Source of the DNA: Sedimentisphaerales bacterium
GTDB lineage: Bacteria > Planctomycetota > Phycisphaerae > Sedimentisphaerales > Anaerobacaceae
Length of the DNA: 64,000 nucleotides
Direction: 5' to 3'
Assembly: GCA_016932835.1 (NCBI GenBank)
Contig: JAFGCD010000155.1
Span: 32,299 to 96,298 of the forward strand
In this document: positions 19,643 through 29,837 of the stretch, one piece after another
Layout of the letters: each line of letters opens with the position of its first letter
Numbering within the stretch: position 1 is the stretch's first letter
Program-made: the position numbers and the translations under genes
Notes under the pieces: model-generated
The model's database searches: none
The model's input: only the letters and a program-made list of their open reading frames with translations
Told to the model about the DNA's origin: nothing

Positions 19643-20796
19643 AACTGTTCATGCTCAACTACGAATTTCCACCCATAGGCGGCGGGGCCGCTAACGCCAA
19701 TCTCTGCCTGCTGAGGGAATACGCCCGCGACAGCAGCCTGACGGTAACCGTCCTGACCTCCGCACCGGAGCCGGGATTCTTCGAAGAGAAGTTAGCCGAC
19801 AACATCGTCATCTACAAAGTAGGCATCCACAAAAAGAGCCTGCACTACTGGCGAAGAACAGAAGTTATCGAATGGCTCTTCAAGGCCAGCCGGCACTACA
19901 GCAGGCTGCTTGGCCAGAATGACTACGACCTCGTCCACGCATTCTTCGGCTTCCCGACGGGTTATCTGTGCTACAAGACGGCGCAAGAGCTGCTCTACAT
20001 AATCTCGCTGAGGGGTTCCGATGTCCCCGGCTACAACGTCCGCCTGGGCCTGGACTACAGGCTTACCGCCGGCCTGTTCCGAAGAATCTGGACCGGCGCA
20101 TCCGCCGTCGTCGCAAACAGCACGGGCCTGCGCAGGCTGGCATCGAAGTTTATGACCGACCTCGATATAAAGGTGATACCAAACGGAATCGACACCGAAA
20201 AATTCCACCCTCCCGATAGACGCGATCCCGCTCAAACCATAGAACTGCTCACCGTCGGAAGGCTCATCACCCGCAAGAGAATAGACCTGCTCCTCAAAGC
20301 CGCCCACTGTGCAGATAAACTCGGCCTGAACGTCAGGCTGAATATCGCAGGCGACGGAAACATCCTCGGCAAACTGAAAGGCATCGCCGGCGAATTGAAC
20401 CTGGCCGAAAAAGTAAAATTCCTGCAAAGGGTCCCGCCCGAAGATATGCCCGCGCTTTACCGCAGCAATACGATATTTCTTATGGCCAGCGCCCACGAAG
20501 GAATGAGCAATGCAATGCTCGAGGCAATGGCGTCGGGCCTGCCTATAATTACAACCCCCTGCGAAGGAGTCGAAGAACTCATCGGCGACAACGGCATCGT
20601 CGTCCAAAGCGAGCGCCCCGAAGACATCGCACGTGCAATTAAGGACCTCGCCGACGACCCCCGGCGCATGGAACGCCTTTCCCTCGCCGCCGTAGAAAAG
20701 GCAAAACAGTTCACCTGGGCCGGCGTCGCCCGGCGGTACCTGAACTGTTACGAGCAAATAGTAAAACAAAAAAACAAGAATCGAACCAGTGAATAA
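19639..20796 (+). CDS. Glycosyltransferase family 4
   Basis: MKLFMLNYEFPPIGGGAANANLCLLREYA start (ATGA overlap); VIPNGIDTEKFHP, LTVGRLITRKRIDLLLKAA, ASAHEGMSNAMLEAMASGLPIITT. Confidence 0.92.
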   Translation: MKLFMLNYEFPPIGGGAANANLCLLREYARDSSLTVTVLTSAPEPGFFEEKLADNIVIYKVGIHKKSLHYWRRTEVIEWLFKASRHYSRLLGQNDYDLVHAFFGFPTGYLCYKTAQELLYIISLRGSDVPGYNVRLGLDYRLTAGLFRRIWTGASAVVANSTGLRRLASKFMTDLDIKVIPNGIDTEKFHPPDRRDPAQTIELLTVGRLITRKRIDLLLKAAHCADKLGLNVRLNIAGDGNILGKLKGIAGELNLAEKVKFLQRVPPEDMPALYRSNTIFLMASAHEGMSNAMLEAMASGLPIITTPCEGVEELIGDNGIVVQSERPEDIARAIKDLADDPRRMERLSLAAVEKAKQFTWAGVARRYLNCYEQIVKQKNKNRTSE

Positions 20797-21889
20797 AAAC
20801 GCAACAAAAATCAAGGTCTGCTTCATAGCCCCAAAGGCATACCCGCTGTTCAATCCCAAGGTCGCTGCGGTCTTCGGAGGCGCTGAAGTGGACCTGTACT
20901 ATCTCGCAACGGAACTGGCCAAAGACGATAACTTTGAGGTGGCTTTCATCACCGCCGACTATGGCCAGGAGCAATGCGAGACCATCGAAAACGTCAAAAT
21001 CATAAAGACGGCGGACTTCAAGAAAAATGTCGTCTCCGGCGGCCTGAGGGTCTGGCGGGGACTCAGGCAAGCCGACGCCGGGATCTATATGATTAAAACC
21101 ATATCGCCGGGAATGTTCCTCACCGCGCTGTTCTGCCGGCTCAAGCGAAAGGCCTTCGTATATCGCACGTCGAATACCAATAGCTGCGACGGCACATACC
21201 TAAGACAGCACAGCCTCTCAGGCCGGCTCTACAAGTGGGCGCTGCGCTCCGCCGCCCGCGTCTTTGTGCAGAACAGAACAGACCGGGAAAACCTCGAAAC
21301 AACAACAGGAGTTCGCGCAATCGCAATACCCAACGGTCACAGGTTGGCGCCAAGTAAGCAAGCAAGACGCGATACCATCCTCTGGGTCGGTCGAAGCGCG
21401 CAGATAAAAAGGCCGGAACTGTTCGTAGATCTCGCCGAGAAAATGCCCGAAGAGCATTTCACAATGATTTGCCAGCGAGCCACCGGCGACGACAACTTCA
21501 AAAGCCTCGCCGACCGCGCCGCAAAGACGCCGAATCTGCAATTTGTAGAACGCGTCGACTTCGATAAAATCAACGCATGCTTCCAGAAGGCAAAGATGCT
21601 GGTAAACACATCCGAGGCCGAAGGATTCCCCAATACCTTCATCCAGGCCGCCGTTAATGAAACGCCGATCCTTTCGCTCAATGTTAATCCCGACGGCTTT
21701 CTCGATGACTGCGATTGCGGCGCCTGCTGCAACGGCAGCATGAACCGCCTCGCCGAAACACTTAAATCATTGCTCGAAGATAACAAATATGTCAATATCG
21801 GCAAGAACGCCCGGACATACGCCGAAAAGAACCACAATGTCACGACCATCGTAGAACGCTATAAGAAACTGTTCGCCGAACTGGCATAA
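20789..21889 (+). CDS. Glycosyltransferase (GT4-like)
   Basis: GTG start overlapping the previous gene; VCFIAPKAYPLFNPKVAAVFGGAEVDLYYLATELAKD, IPNGH, LWVGRSAQIKRPELFVDLAEKM, NTSEAEGFPNTFIQAA. Confidence 0.88.
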   Translation: MNKNATKIKVCFIAPKAYPLFNPKVAAVFGGAEVDLYYLATELAKDDNFEVAFITADYGQEQCETIENVKIIKTADFKKNVVSGGLRVWRGLRQADAGIYMIKTISPGMFLTALFCRLKRKAFVYRTSNTNSCDGTYLRQHSLSGRLYKWALRSAARVFVQNRTDRENLETTTGVRAIAIPNGHRLAPSKQARRDTILWVGRSAQIKRPELFVDLAEKMPEEHFTMICQRATGDDNFKSLADRAAKTPNLQFVERVDFDKINACFQKAKMLVNTSEAEGFPNTFIQAAVNETPILSLNVNPDGFLDDCDCGACCNGSMNRLAETLKSLLEDNKYVNIGKNARTYAEKNHNVTTIVERYKKLFAELA

Positions 21890-21918
21890 ACCGAAACCCT
21901 GATAGTACCTCAAAAGAA

Positions 21919-22695
21919 ATGGACCGATTCGCTTTCGGAAAAAACTGGGAAGACTTCGCTAACCACGCCAGCCGCGAAGACTACGCAAAGGCCGCAGAAT
22001 CCCTCCGCCGACTCGTCGGCGATGTCGAGGGCAAAACCTTCCTCGATATCGGCAGCGGAAGCGGATTGTTTTCCATCGCTGCCGGCGCGCTCGGGGCGAA
22101 AAAAGTCCTCGGATTCGACTTCGACCCCAAAGCCGTCGCCGCCGCAGAAGGACTCATCGAAAAAATCGCCCGATGGGACGGCGACGTCAAAAAAGAGACC
22201 GTCGAATTTAAGGTCGCTTCCATATTGGATGAGAACCTCGCACCGGGGCAGTTCGACATAGTCTATAGCTGGGGCGTACTCCATCATACCGGAGACATGT
22301 ACAAGGCCTTCGAAAACGCTGCGAAACTCGTCGCCGAAAACGGACTACTCGCAATCGCAATCTACAACAGGCATTTCACCTCGCCGGCCTGGAAGATGAT
22401 AAAATACACATACGTAAAGAGCCCGGCCCCGGTCAAGAAGCTCATGGTCTATACCATCGGCGCCCTCAAGGCAGCCGTCTCAATGCTCACGGCCCGACAG
22501 AAACCACATAACCGCAAACGAGGAATGAGATTCTACAACGATATCGTGGACTGGATCGGCGGCTACCCTTACGAATACGCCTCAAAAAAAGAAGTGGCCG
22601 GCTTCTTCGAGAGCCGCGGATTCAGGCTCGCAAAATTCAACAAGACCCGAGGCTGGACCGGGTGCAACGAATACCTCTTTGAGAAAGTCAAGTAG
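21919..22695 (+). CDS. Class I SAM-dependent methyltransferase
   Basis: GKTFLDIGSGSGLFSIAAGALGAKKVLGFDFD, YSWGVLHHTGDMYKAFENAAKLV. Confidence 0.88.
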   Translation: MDRFAFGKNWEDFANHASREDYAKAAESLRRLVGDVEGKTFLDIGSGSGLFSIAAGALGAKKVLGFDFDPKAVAAAEGLIEKIARWDGDVKKETVEFKVASILDENLAPGQFDIVYSWGVLHHTGDMYKAFENAAKLVAENGLLAIAIYNRHFTSPAWKMIKYTYVKSPAPVKKLMVYTIGALKAAVSMLTARQKPHNRKRGMRFYNDIVDWIGGYPYEYASKKEVAGFFESRGFRLAKFNKTRGWTGCNEYLFEKVK

Positions 22696-24516
22696 ATGTG
22701 CGGAATCGTCGGATTCAACTGGGAAGATGACAGCAAAATCAGGCGACTGGCCCGCCTGCTCGAACACCGCGGACCGGAACAGGAAGGCTTCCACGTCCGC
22801 GACGGTATCTCGATAGGCCACAAAAGACTCAAAATCCTCGACCTCTCAGATAAGGCCGCCCAGCCAATCTACAGCGAGGACGGCGCCGCCTGCATAACCT
22901 ATAACGGCGAGGTCTATAACTTCGAGACCCTCCGCGAAGAACTCGAATCCAAAGGCCACAAATTCATCTCGAAAACCGATACCGAGGTCCTCGTTCACGG
23001 CTACGAACAGTGGGGAACAGACCTGCTCGAAAGAATCAACGGCCAGTTCGCCTTCTGCATCTTCGACAGGAAACAAAATACATTATTCCTCGCAAGGGAC
23101 CGTCTCGGAATCAAACCCCTCTACTTCTACGACAACGGCGAGCGATTCATGTTCGGCTCGGAACTGAAGGTCTTCCTCGACAGCGATATCGACAAGCGAA
23201 TCGACAAAACCGCAATGAATCATTACCTGCTCTTCGGCAACACCCCCTCCGGACAGTCAATCCTCGAAAACGTCCGCAAGCTCGCGCCCGGTTCCTATAT
23301 CATCTACGACCTCGCCGCCGGGAAAATAAAGCAGCACAGCCGATACTGGTCCCTGTCGTTCTGCGAAGACCCCGACATCTCCGAAGACCGCGCAAAACGC
23401 CAAATAGCCGAAAAACTCGACCGCAGCACCCGGGCCAGACTCGTCTCCGACGTGCCCCTCGGCGCGTTCCTCTCAGGCGGCGTCGATAGCTCAATAATAG
23501 TCGCGCTCATGAGAAAATACGTCAAAGAGCTCAACACATTCTCAATCAGGTTCGACCGCCCCGGATACAACGAATCGAAATACGCGAAAATCGTCTCGGA
23601 CATGTTCGAAACCGACCACCACGAAATCGAGTTCAACGCCGACAGCGTCCGCGACCTCATAGCCGAATTGCCGTATTACTACGACGAGCCGTTCGGCGAT
23701 TCCTCCATGATACCCACCTGCCTCCTCTGCCGCGTCGCAAGAAAATACGTCACCGTCTCCCTCTCGGGGACAGGGGGCGATGAGCTCTTTGCAGGGTACC
23801 CCAGATACCGCCAGCTCGGCCTGCTCAAAAAGCTCAACTCCATGCCGGCGCCGCTGAGAAAAACAATGGGTATTTCCCTCAGAGCGCTGAACCTCCTGCT
23901 GCGAAGCGACAAGCTCGGCAAGCTGCAGACATTTCTCGGCCCCAGGGAACAAACCTGGCAGCTTTACCTCAAGCTTTTCAGCTACATGTTCCGCAGCCCC
24001 GCCGAGCAAGGGCACAATCTCGCCGAATTCAAATCGCTCGGCAGATACTTCAAATACGAAAGCGACATCACCAACGCCATGAATTTCGACACGAACGAGT
24101 ATCTGCCCGAATGCCTGCTCACGAAGGAGGACCGCGCCTCAATGGCCGTAAGCCTCGAAGTAAGGCTCCCATTCCTCGACCATGAACTCGTCGAGTTCGC
24201 CGCAACTCTCGCTCCCGGAATGAAAACCAAAGGCTCGGACAATAAGCACATCCTCAAAAAGGCCTTCGCCGGAGTCCTGCCGCGCGAAATCCTCTACCGC
24301 AGGAAAAAAGGCTTCTCCGTGCCGCTCGCCGATTACTTCAGAAACGAATTGCGAGACTTCGCGCATGAAGAAATCTTCACCGACCGAACGTTCGACTATT
24401 GCAACAGAGATTTTCTGACGACCCTGTGGCGGAAACACCAGACCGCCCGCGCAGACTACGCCAGAATCTTCTGGAGCATAATAATGTTCAACCTCTGGCA
24501 AAAAAAATGGATGTAG
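22696..24516 (+). CDS. asnB: Asparagine synthase (glutamine-hydrolyzing)
   Basis: MCGIVGFNWEDD with Cys2 nucleophile, EHRGPEQEG, FLSGGVDSSIIVALM, GTGGDELFAGYPRY. Confidence 0.95.
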   Translation: MCGIVGFNWEDDSKIRRLARLLEHRGPEQEGFHVRDGISIGHKRLKILDLSDKAAQPIYSEDGAACITYNGEVYNFETLREELESKGHKFISKTDTEVLVHGYEQWGTDLLERINGQFAFCIFDRKQNTLFLARDRLGIKPLYFYDNGERFMFGSELKVFLDSDIDKRIDKTAMNHYLLFGNTPSGQSILENVRKLAPGSYIIYDLAAGKIKQHSRYWSLSFCEDPDISEDRAKRQIAEKLDRSTRARLVSDVPLGAFLSGGVDSSIIVALMRKYVKELNTFSIRFDRPGYNESKYAKIVSDMFETDHHEIEFNADSVRDLIAELPYYYDEPFGDSSMIPTCLLCRVARKYVTVSLSGTGGDELFAGYPRYRQLGLLKKLNSMPAPLRKTMGISLRALNLLLRSDKLGKLQTFLGPREQTWQLYLKLFSYMFRSPAEQGHNLAEFKSLGRYFKYESDITNAMNFDTNEYLPECLLTKEDRASMAVSLEVRLPFLDHELVEFAATLAPGMKTKGSDNKHILKKAFAGVLPREILYRRKKGFSVPLADYFRNELRDFAHEEIFTDRTFDYCNRDFLTTLWRKHQTARADYARIFWSIIMFNLWQKKWM

Positions 24517-24529
24517 CAGATATCCCCAA

Positions 24530-25651
24530 ATGACAACCGACAAGACCCCAACCAGAGTACTTCACGTTATTGGCAGCCTCGGCTGTGGCGGGGCACAGGT
24601 TGTGCTCAAGCACATCGTTGAAAACTGCGACGATAACGAGGTCAAAAGCTTCGTATATCCGCTACGGTCAGCACAAAGACGCATCCTTGTAAAAAGCAAC
24701 GTGATAACCCGTTCATATCCCAATTACGATCCTCGCAAATTCTTTACTATCCTCAGGCTCTGCAAGCAATATGAGATAGATATCCTCGTCGCTCACCTCA
24801 GCAAACCGATCATAGCCTGCCTGCTCGCCGCCTTCTTTTGTAAGTGCAAACTGATCATCTACGAACATGGCCCAATTTTCGAAACAGGGCCCCAATATAC
24901 ACTATACAGACTCATCCTTAGACTACTATGGCGCAGGGCCGCGGCCTTTGTCGCCGTATCCAACTACATAGCCGATTATCTGCAACGCAGAATTGGAATC
25001 CCGCCGGATCGAATCAAGGTGATAAACAACGCTGTGAACCTGGAGCAGTTCAGCCCGCATCGCATACCACCAAAAAAAATCAGGGCCAAACTCGGTATTG
25101 CCGATAGCGATATTATAGTAGGGTACGTAGGCAGACTCGATTATCTCAAAGGCCCGGATTTGCTTGTCGAGGCGGCAGCTTCGCTGCTGAGGAAATCGCA
25201 ACGGTACTTGTTCTTGTTTGTTGGAGACGGACCCCTGCGAAATAAGCTCGAGCAATCGGCCCAGCAACTCGGCATTCATGATCGAATCAAATTCCTCGGC
25301 TTCCGCGAAGACGTACCGGAAATAATGTCGACTTTCGATCTCGCCGTTGTGCCGTCCCGACGCGAATCCTTCGGAATCGCCTGCCTGGAGTTGATGAGTA
25401 TGAGAATCCCCGTCATCTCATCCGGAGCGGGCGGAATGTCTGAGTACATCACAAACGAACAAACAGGCCTCCTCCTGAAGGAAAACACTCCCGATGAAAT
25501 CTGCCGGGCCGTCGAGCAATTAACAGACGACCGGCAGTTGCGACAACAACTCATCGAAGCCGGCTCGAAACTCGTCCAGAGATTCGGCATTGAAGAGTAC
25601 GCCCGAAAAACCCGGCAGATATATGAAGAACTCCTGCCGAAACATCATTGA
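24530..25651 (+). CDS. Glycosyltransferase family 4
   Basis: VLHVIGSLGCGGAQVVLKHIVEN, VINNAVNLEQFSPHR, GYVGRLDYLKGPDLLVEAAASLL, VPSRRESFGIACLELMSMRIPVI. Confidence 0.92.
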   Translation: MTTDKTPTRVLHVIGSLGCGGAQVVLKHIVENCDDNEVKSFVYPLRSAQRRILVKSNVITRSYPNYDPRKFFTILRLCKQYEIDILVAHLSKPIIACLLAAFFCKCKLIIYEHGPIFETGPQYTLYRLILRLLWRRAAAFVAVSNYIADYLQRRIGIPPDRIKVINNAVNLEQFSPHRIPPKKIRAKLGIADSDIIVGYVGRLDYLKGPDLLVEAAASLLRKSQRYLFLFVGDGPLRNKLEQSAQQLGIHDRIKFLGFREDVPEIMSTFDLAVVPSRRESFGIACLELMSMRIPVISSGAGGMSEYITNEQTGLLLKENTPDEICRAVEQLTDDRQLRQQLIEAGSKLVQRFGIEEYARKTRQIYEELLPKHH

Positions 25652-25687
25652 CACAAGCGCCCTGCTCGGATACCAAGGCCGCATAGA

Positions 25688-26566
25688 ATGTTTGTTTCGG
25701 CACAAGTGTTTCGGTTTAGCAATATGAACAGCAACAAAGAAATAGATTACAATATCAACGCACACAACAGGATCGCCGCTAAATATGAAAGGATCCACGA
25801 CGAGATATTCAATGACATCGAGCAGGCACGCGTGCACAACGCTCTTGAAGAAGCAATCCGGGCAATAGAATCGGGAAAAGAGGATTTGAAAGCCCTCGAC
25901 GTGGGTTGCGGCTCAGGAAACCTCACTCGTCATCTGATCGATCACGGACTCTACACGGTCTCCGCTGATGTCTCGGAGAACTTCTTGAAGCTCATAAAAC
26001 AAAAGTTTGCGAGTACCAGCCTTTCCAAAACCCTCAAACTCAACGGCCTGGACCTTGCGGACATAGATGACTGCTCGTTCGATATCGCCGCAGCCTACTC
26101 CGTCTTGCACCATGTCCCCGACTATCTGCACCTTGTTAAGGAAATGTGCAGAGTCCTGAAACCAGGAGGCATTATCTACATCGACCACGAGGCCTGCCAA
26201 AGCCGTTACAGCAAGCCGCCGGAGTATGTGGAATTCCTGAATGCGGCAACGCCAAAAAGTTATATCCTGTGGAAATACGTGCGCCTGTTGCTCAGCTTCA
26301 GGTTCTACGTCAATTTCATCAAAAAGCGAATAAACCCGAGATTCATCGGCGAAGGCGATATACACGTCTGGCCGGACGACCACATCGAGTGGGACAAGAT
26401 CCAGCACGTGCTCTCTGCCCAAAACTTCGAGATTATAACCAGGAAAGACTATCTCGTCTGCAGAAACTCATACATAGAAAGCGTCTATGAAGCGTACAAA
26501 CACAAGTGCTGTGACACGACCATGCTGATCGCCAGAAAGAAGGCGGAATCGCCCGCCAATACATAA
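25688..26566 (+). CDS. SAM-dependent methyltransferase
   Basis: LKALDVGCGSGNLTRHLIDHGLYTVSADVSENFL, AYSVLHHVPDYLHLVKEMCRVLKPGGIIYIDHE. Confidence 0.88.
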   Translation: MFVSAQVFRFSNMNSNKEIDYNINAHNRIAAKYERIHDEIFNDIEQARVHNALEEAIRAIESGKEDLKALDVGCGSGNLTRHLIDHGLYTVSADVSENFLKLIKQKFASTSLSKTLKLNGLDLADIDDCSFDIAAAYSVLHHVPDYLHLVKEMCRVLKPGGIIYIDHEACQSRYSKPPEYVEFLNAATPKSYILWKYVRLLLSFRFYVNFIKKRINPRFIGEGDIHVWPDDHIEWDKIQHVLSAQNFEIITRKDYLVCRNSYIESVYEAYKHKCCDTTMLIARKKAESPANT

Positions 26567-26576
26567 AAGGTGACAA

Positions 26577-27350
26577 ATGACGAACGAAATAAAGGATTTC
26601 TTCGACGAAGCCGCGATTGACCGAAATGCGAAAATCGCAAAGAATCTGATCATTGAATATGAGCAGATAGTCCGTTCACAAATGGTAATGTCAATGGTCG
26701 ATCCGAAGCCCGGAGAAATGATACTCGACGGCGGATGCGGGAACGCAAGGGATCTGATCGAACTGTCCAGAAGGGGCTGTAAGTGCGTGGGTACCGACTT
26801 CTCACCCAACATGGTGGAAGAGGCAAAAAAAGAACTGTCAAAGAACAATATCGAAGGCATCGAGGTAGAAGTCGGCGATCTTACGAACCTGAGGTTTCCC
26901 GATGAAACATTCGACAAAGTCTTCGCCAGCGAAGTCCTCGAGCATATACCTGACTACAATAAGGCCATCAGTGAAATGGCGAGGGTCCTTAAGCCCGGAG
27001 GCTGCGCAGTAATCACCACCCCGAACAGGCACAGCCTCTACGGCTTCGATCGCTACGTAATCCTCCGAGGTCTTCTGCGACGCAAGCCTGTCCATCCTTG
27101 TGACGAATGGAAAACGCACAACGAACTCGCATCGGCTCTGCAAGACAACGGCTTCCAGATAGTGCGCTCCGCCGGTGCCTGCTATATCCCGGGCTCACTC
27201 ATACCTTACAGGCTGCCCGACATCTTGAAAAAATTGCTTATCAGAATAGTTCGTGCCGTCGAACCCTGGCTGAGCAGAACATTGCCCAAGAATGCGTATG
27301 TCTTAGCAATAAAAGCGCTCAAGAAACAGCCGCTCGAATCATCACCATAG
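26577..27350 (+). CDS. SAM-dependent methyltransferase
   Basis: GEMILDGGCGNARDLIELSRRGCKCVGTDFSPNMVEEA, ASEVLEHIPDYNKAISEMARVLKPGGCAVITTPN. Confidence 0.88.
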   Translation: MTNEIKDFFDEAAIDRNAKIAKNLIIEYEQIVRSQMVMSMVDPKPGEMILDGGCGNARDLIELSRRGCKCVGTDFSPNMVEEAKKELSKNNIEGIEVEVGDLTNLRFPDETFDKVFASEVLEHIPDYNKAISEMARVLKPGGCAVITTPNRHSLYGFDRYVILRGLLRRKPVHPCDEWKTHNELASALQDNGFQIVRSAGACYIPGSLIPYRLPDILKKLLIRIVRAVEPWLSRTLPKNAYVLAIKALKKQPLESSP

Positions 27351-28643
27351 TAGCCTGCGAAGTCTGAGTCGGAAGTAAACTTCGAAAGTTGCAGCCTGGC
27401 AGAAATAGGCTGCCGTCGTCGCAACCGCAGCACCCAGCAGCCCCATCACCGGAACAAGAAGAACATCCAAAACCAAGTTGAGCACGACATGAAAGAAATT
27501 GACTGTCTGGTGGAATCTGTATTTCCCCATGGTATTGAGAATGGGAACGTAAAAAACCGTATAGAGTATGGGAATACAGCCCACGAGCAAAACCCTGAAA
27601 ACAACAGATGACTCTTCGTAGTCTTTGTCGTAGATATTGAGCAGATACGGAACGAGAACAAAGAGTAAAACGATGAAACCGATACCCACGAGAAATATCT
27701 TCGGCCTCTTACCGAAAAGGTAATCCCTCATCTTCACGCTGTCGGTAATATGCTGACTTACAAAAGGCAGAAAATATGCGTTCACGACAAGTATCAAGGT
27801 AACAGCGCCCTTGAAAATTTGGTATCCCAGACCATAAGCTCCGATGTCACCCATTGATTTGTAGTATCTAAGCACTACATAGTCACCCCAGTTGACAAAG
27901 TATATAGCCGTTGCGCCGAACATTATCCACTTCGTAAAATTGAGCATATCTTTGAACCGCTGCTTGTCGACACTCAAGGGCAGCAATTGACTCCAATCGA
28001 TACTCCATACGAATATAGCCGACACAAAAACCGCCGACGCCAGATACGTCAAGAAAATCGCTCTCAGAGTCATCGTCCCGGTTAAGTAAAACAAAAGGAT
28101 GAGACCTAAGGTGAAACTCCCAAAGGCCAGCTCGACAAGCGAATTCTTAACCCTTTGCCCCATGCCCATAAACAGATTAGACATAAAGGCCTTCAACGCT
28201 ATCCCGACAAAAGCCAGCGCCACACAAAGCAAATCCCCTCGGTCAATCCCGGCGAACTGTATAATATACGTTCTAAACGAAACTGCCAGCACCGCGAAAA
28301 TGAATAGACTCAAAGCCAGAAAAACACACTGCGCGGTAAACGCCTGATTTATCTTGCCGCTCCGAGCCCTCTCTTGGTTCGCAAAAATTATAAACGGCGC
28401 CTGGGTCGAAGAAACCAGAAATGCACCGAAGAAAAAAACTACCATCTTCGACAGCGAGTAGCTACCGAACAACTCCGCAGAAAACGCCTTGGCGACAACC
28501 AGCGGGGCGACCATACCAAAGGCCTGGCCCGCAGCCTGCAGGGTTGTGAAGGTCATCAGGGTCTTGCCCTGTTTCAATTCGTGTTTGATTCTATGTAACA
28601 TAGTCTTGCCGGCCACCAGAATATCAAAGATTCGCCGATCCAT
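27342..28643 (-). CDS. Polysaccharide flippase (Wzx/MATE-type oligosaccharide exporter)
   Basis: About 12 TM helices, Wzx-like start TLQAAGQAFGMVAPLVVAKAFSAELFGSYSLSKMVVFF; borders the glycosyltransferase cluster. Confidence 0.82.
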   Translation of the reverse strand: MDRRIFDILVAGKTMLHRIKHELKQGKTLMTFTTLQAAGQAFGMVAPLVVAKAFSAELFGSYSLSKMVVFFFGAFLVSSTQAPFIIFANQERARSGKINQAFTAQCVFLALSLFIFAVLAVSFRTYIIQFAGIDRGDLLCVALAFVGIALKAFMSNLFMGMGQRVKNSLVELAFGSFTLGLILLFYLTGTMTLRAIFLTYLASAVFVSAIFVWSIDWSQLLPLSVDKQRFKDMLNFTKWIMFGATAIYFVNWGDYVVLRYYKSMGDIGAYGLGYQIFKGAVTLILVVNAYFLPFVSQHITDSVKMRDYLFGKRPKIFLVGIGFIVLLFVLVPYLLNIYDKDYEESSVVFRVLLVGCIPILYTVFYVPILNTMGKYRFHQTVNFFHVVLNLVLDVLLVPVMGLLGAAVATTAAYFCQAATFEVYFRLRLRRLLW

Positions 28644-28885
28644 CTACTGCATCAATTTCGTCGGCTATAACAGCTTTGTATCGGCAGAAATCTTCAGGCT
28701 CCGCGACGTCACTCTTCTCGATTTTCTCTGAAAATTGAGCATTCGCAGCAAAAACGTCCGAAAACACAGCGGATTTTACTTGACAAACCAGCTTAAGGAG
28801 TCGTACAATGCCCATAGTGGAATAACTTCTCGGAGGTTTTCCGGTCCGAATGTGCCGGTTGATTCTTCCACAGGAGGCAAGGGAA

Positions 28886-29818
28886 ATGAAAGAAAAATTC
28901 GGTTTGCTGCTTTTAGCAATGATGCTCAGTGTGTCTGCGCCGGCCTTGGCAACTTGGACCGCGCCGGTCCCCGTAACCGAAGTCAACATCCAACCCGGTG
29001 AAGACTGGTCACCTTTCCTGTCGTTCGATGGCCTCAGTTTGTATTTCTCGCGAGTCCGCACTGATGATTTCTACTACGGCAGAATATACGAGGCAACACG
29101 ATCAGAACCAACAGGTCCCTTTACGTCTGTAAGAGAAATAAGCGAATTGAATCGGTCGGACACGCACGTCCTAGCCCCGTGGGTATCGCCCGACAACCTG
29201 CGAATGTACTACCAAACGCAAGAATCTGCGAGATGGTCGCTCAGAATGAGCGAACGCGCTTCTGTAGATGATCCATGGCCCACGGGTACGAGCATAGACG
29301 AACTCAACTCGCTCGGCACCCTTCTTCAAGTCCCTCGTCTTACTCCGGACGAGTTGACTATTTTTTTTGGTGCGCGCGACATGAGCGGCGGAGAAGGCGG
29401 CCAGGATATATGGATGGCTACAAGGACCGACAGGAACTCCCCTTTCGAAAACGTTGTCAACCTCCGCGAAATCAACACAGCAGCTCATGAAGTCTCATCG
29501 TTCCCATCTACCGACGGCCTCATGCTGTATTTCGCCTCAGATCGAAACGGCGATGTGCAACTATTCAAGGCATCCAGAGAATCCACAAGCGACCCTTTCG
29601 GCGTCGCCGAGCACCTTTCTCTATTCGATCTGCCAGGCGGTCATAGTAATTTCCCCGCGATCTCCGCCGACGGCACGGCCTTGTACTTCATGGGACAATC
29701 CGCAGGCGCCTCGACCAGAGATATCTACGTCTCATACATCCCCGAGCCGGCTACGCTGCTGCTGCTTGGTCTCGGTGCGATGGTATTGAGAGCAAGAAAG
29801 CCCCGCAAAACACCCTGA
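28886..29818 (+). CDS. PEP-CTERM-anchored beta-propeller (PD40-like) secreted protein
   Basis: SD AGGAGG upstream of ATG 28886; signal peptide; repeats such as GLSLYFSRVRTDDFYYGRIY and GLMLYFASDRNGDVQLF; C-terminal IPEPATLLLLGLGAMVLRARKPRK. Confidence 0.85.
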   Translation: MKEKFGLLLLAMMLSVSAPALATWTAPVPVTEVNIQPGEDWSPFLSFDGLSLYFSRVRTDDFYYGRIYEATRSEPTGPFTSVREISELNRSDTHVLAPWVSPDNLRMYYQTQESARWSLRMSERASVDDPWPTGTSIDELNSLGTLLQVPRLTPDELTIFFGARDMSGGEGGQDIWMATRTDRNSPFENVVNLREINTAAHEVSSFPSTDGLMLYFASDRNGDVQLFKASRESTSDPFGVAEHLSLFDLPGGHSNFPAISADGTALYFMGQSAGASTRDIYVSYIPEPATLLLLGLGAMVLRARKPRKTP

Positions 29819-29837
29819 TGCAAAAAACGCCCGACCC

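Noticed and set aside
19792-20859. 355-aa minus-strand ORF
   Set aside because: Antisense to the GT4 gene; composition bias only
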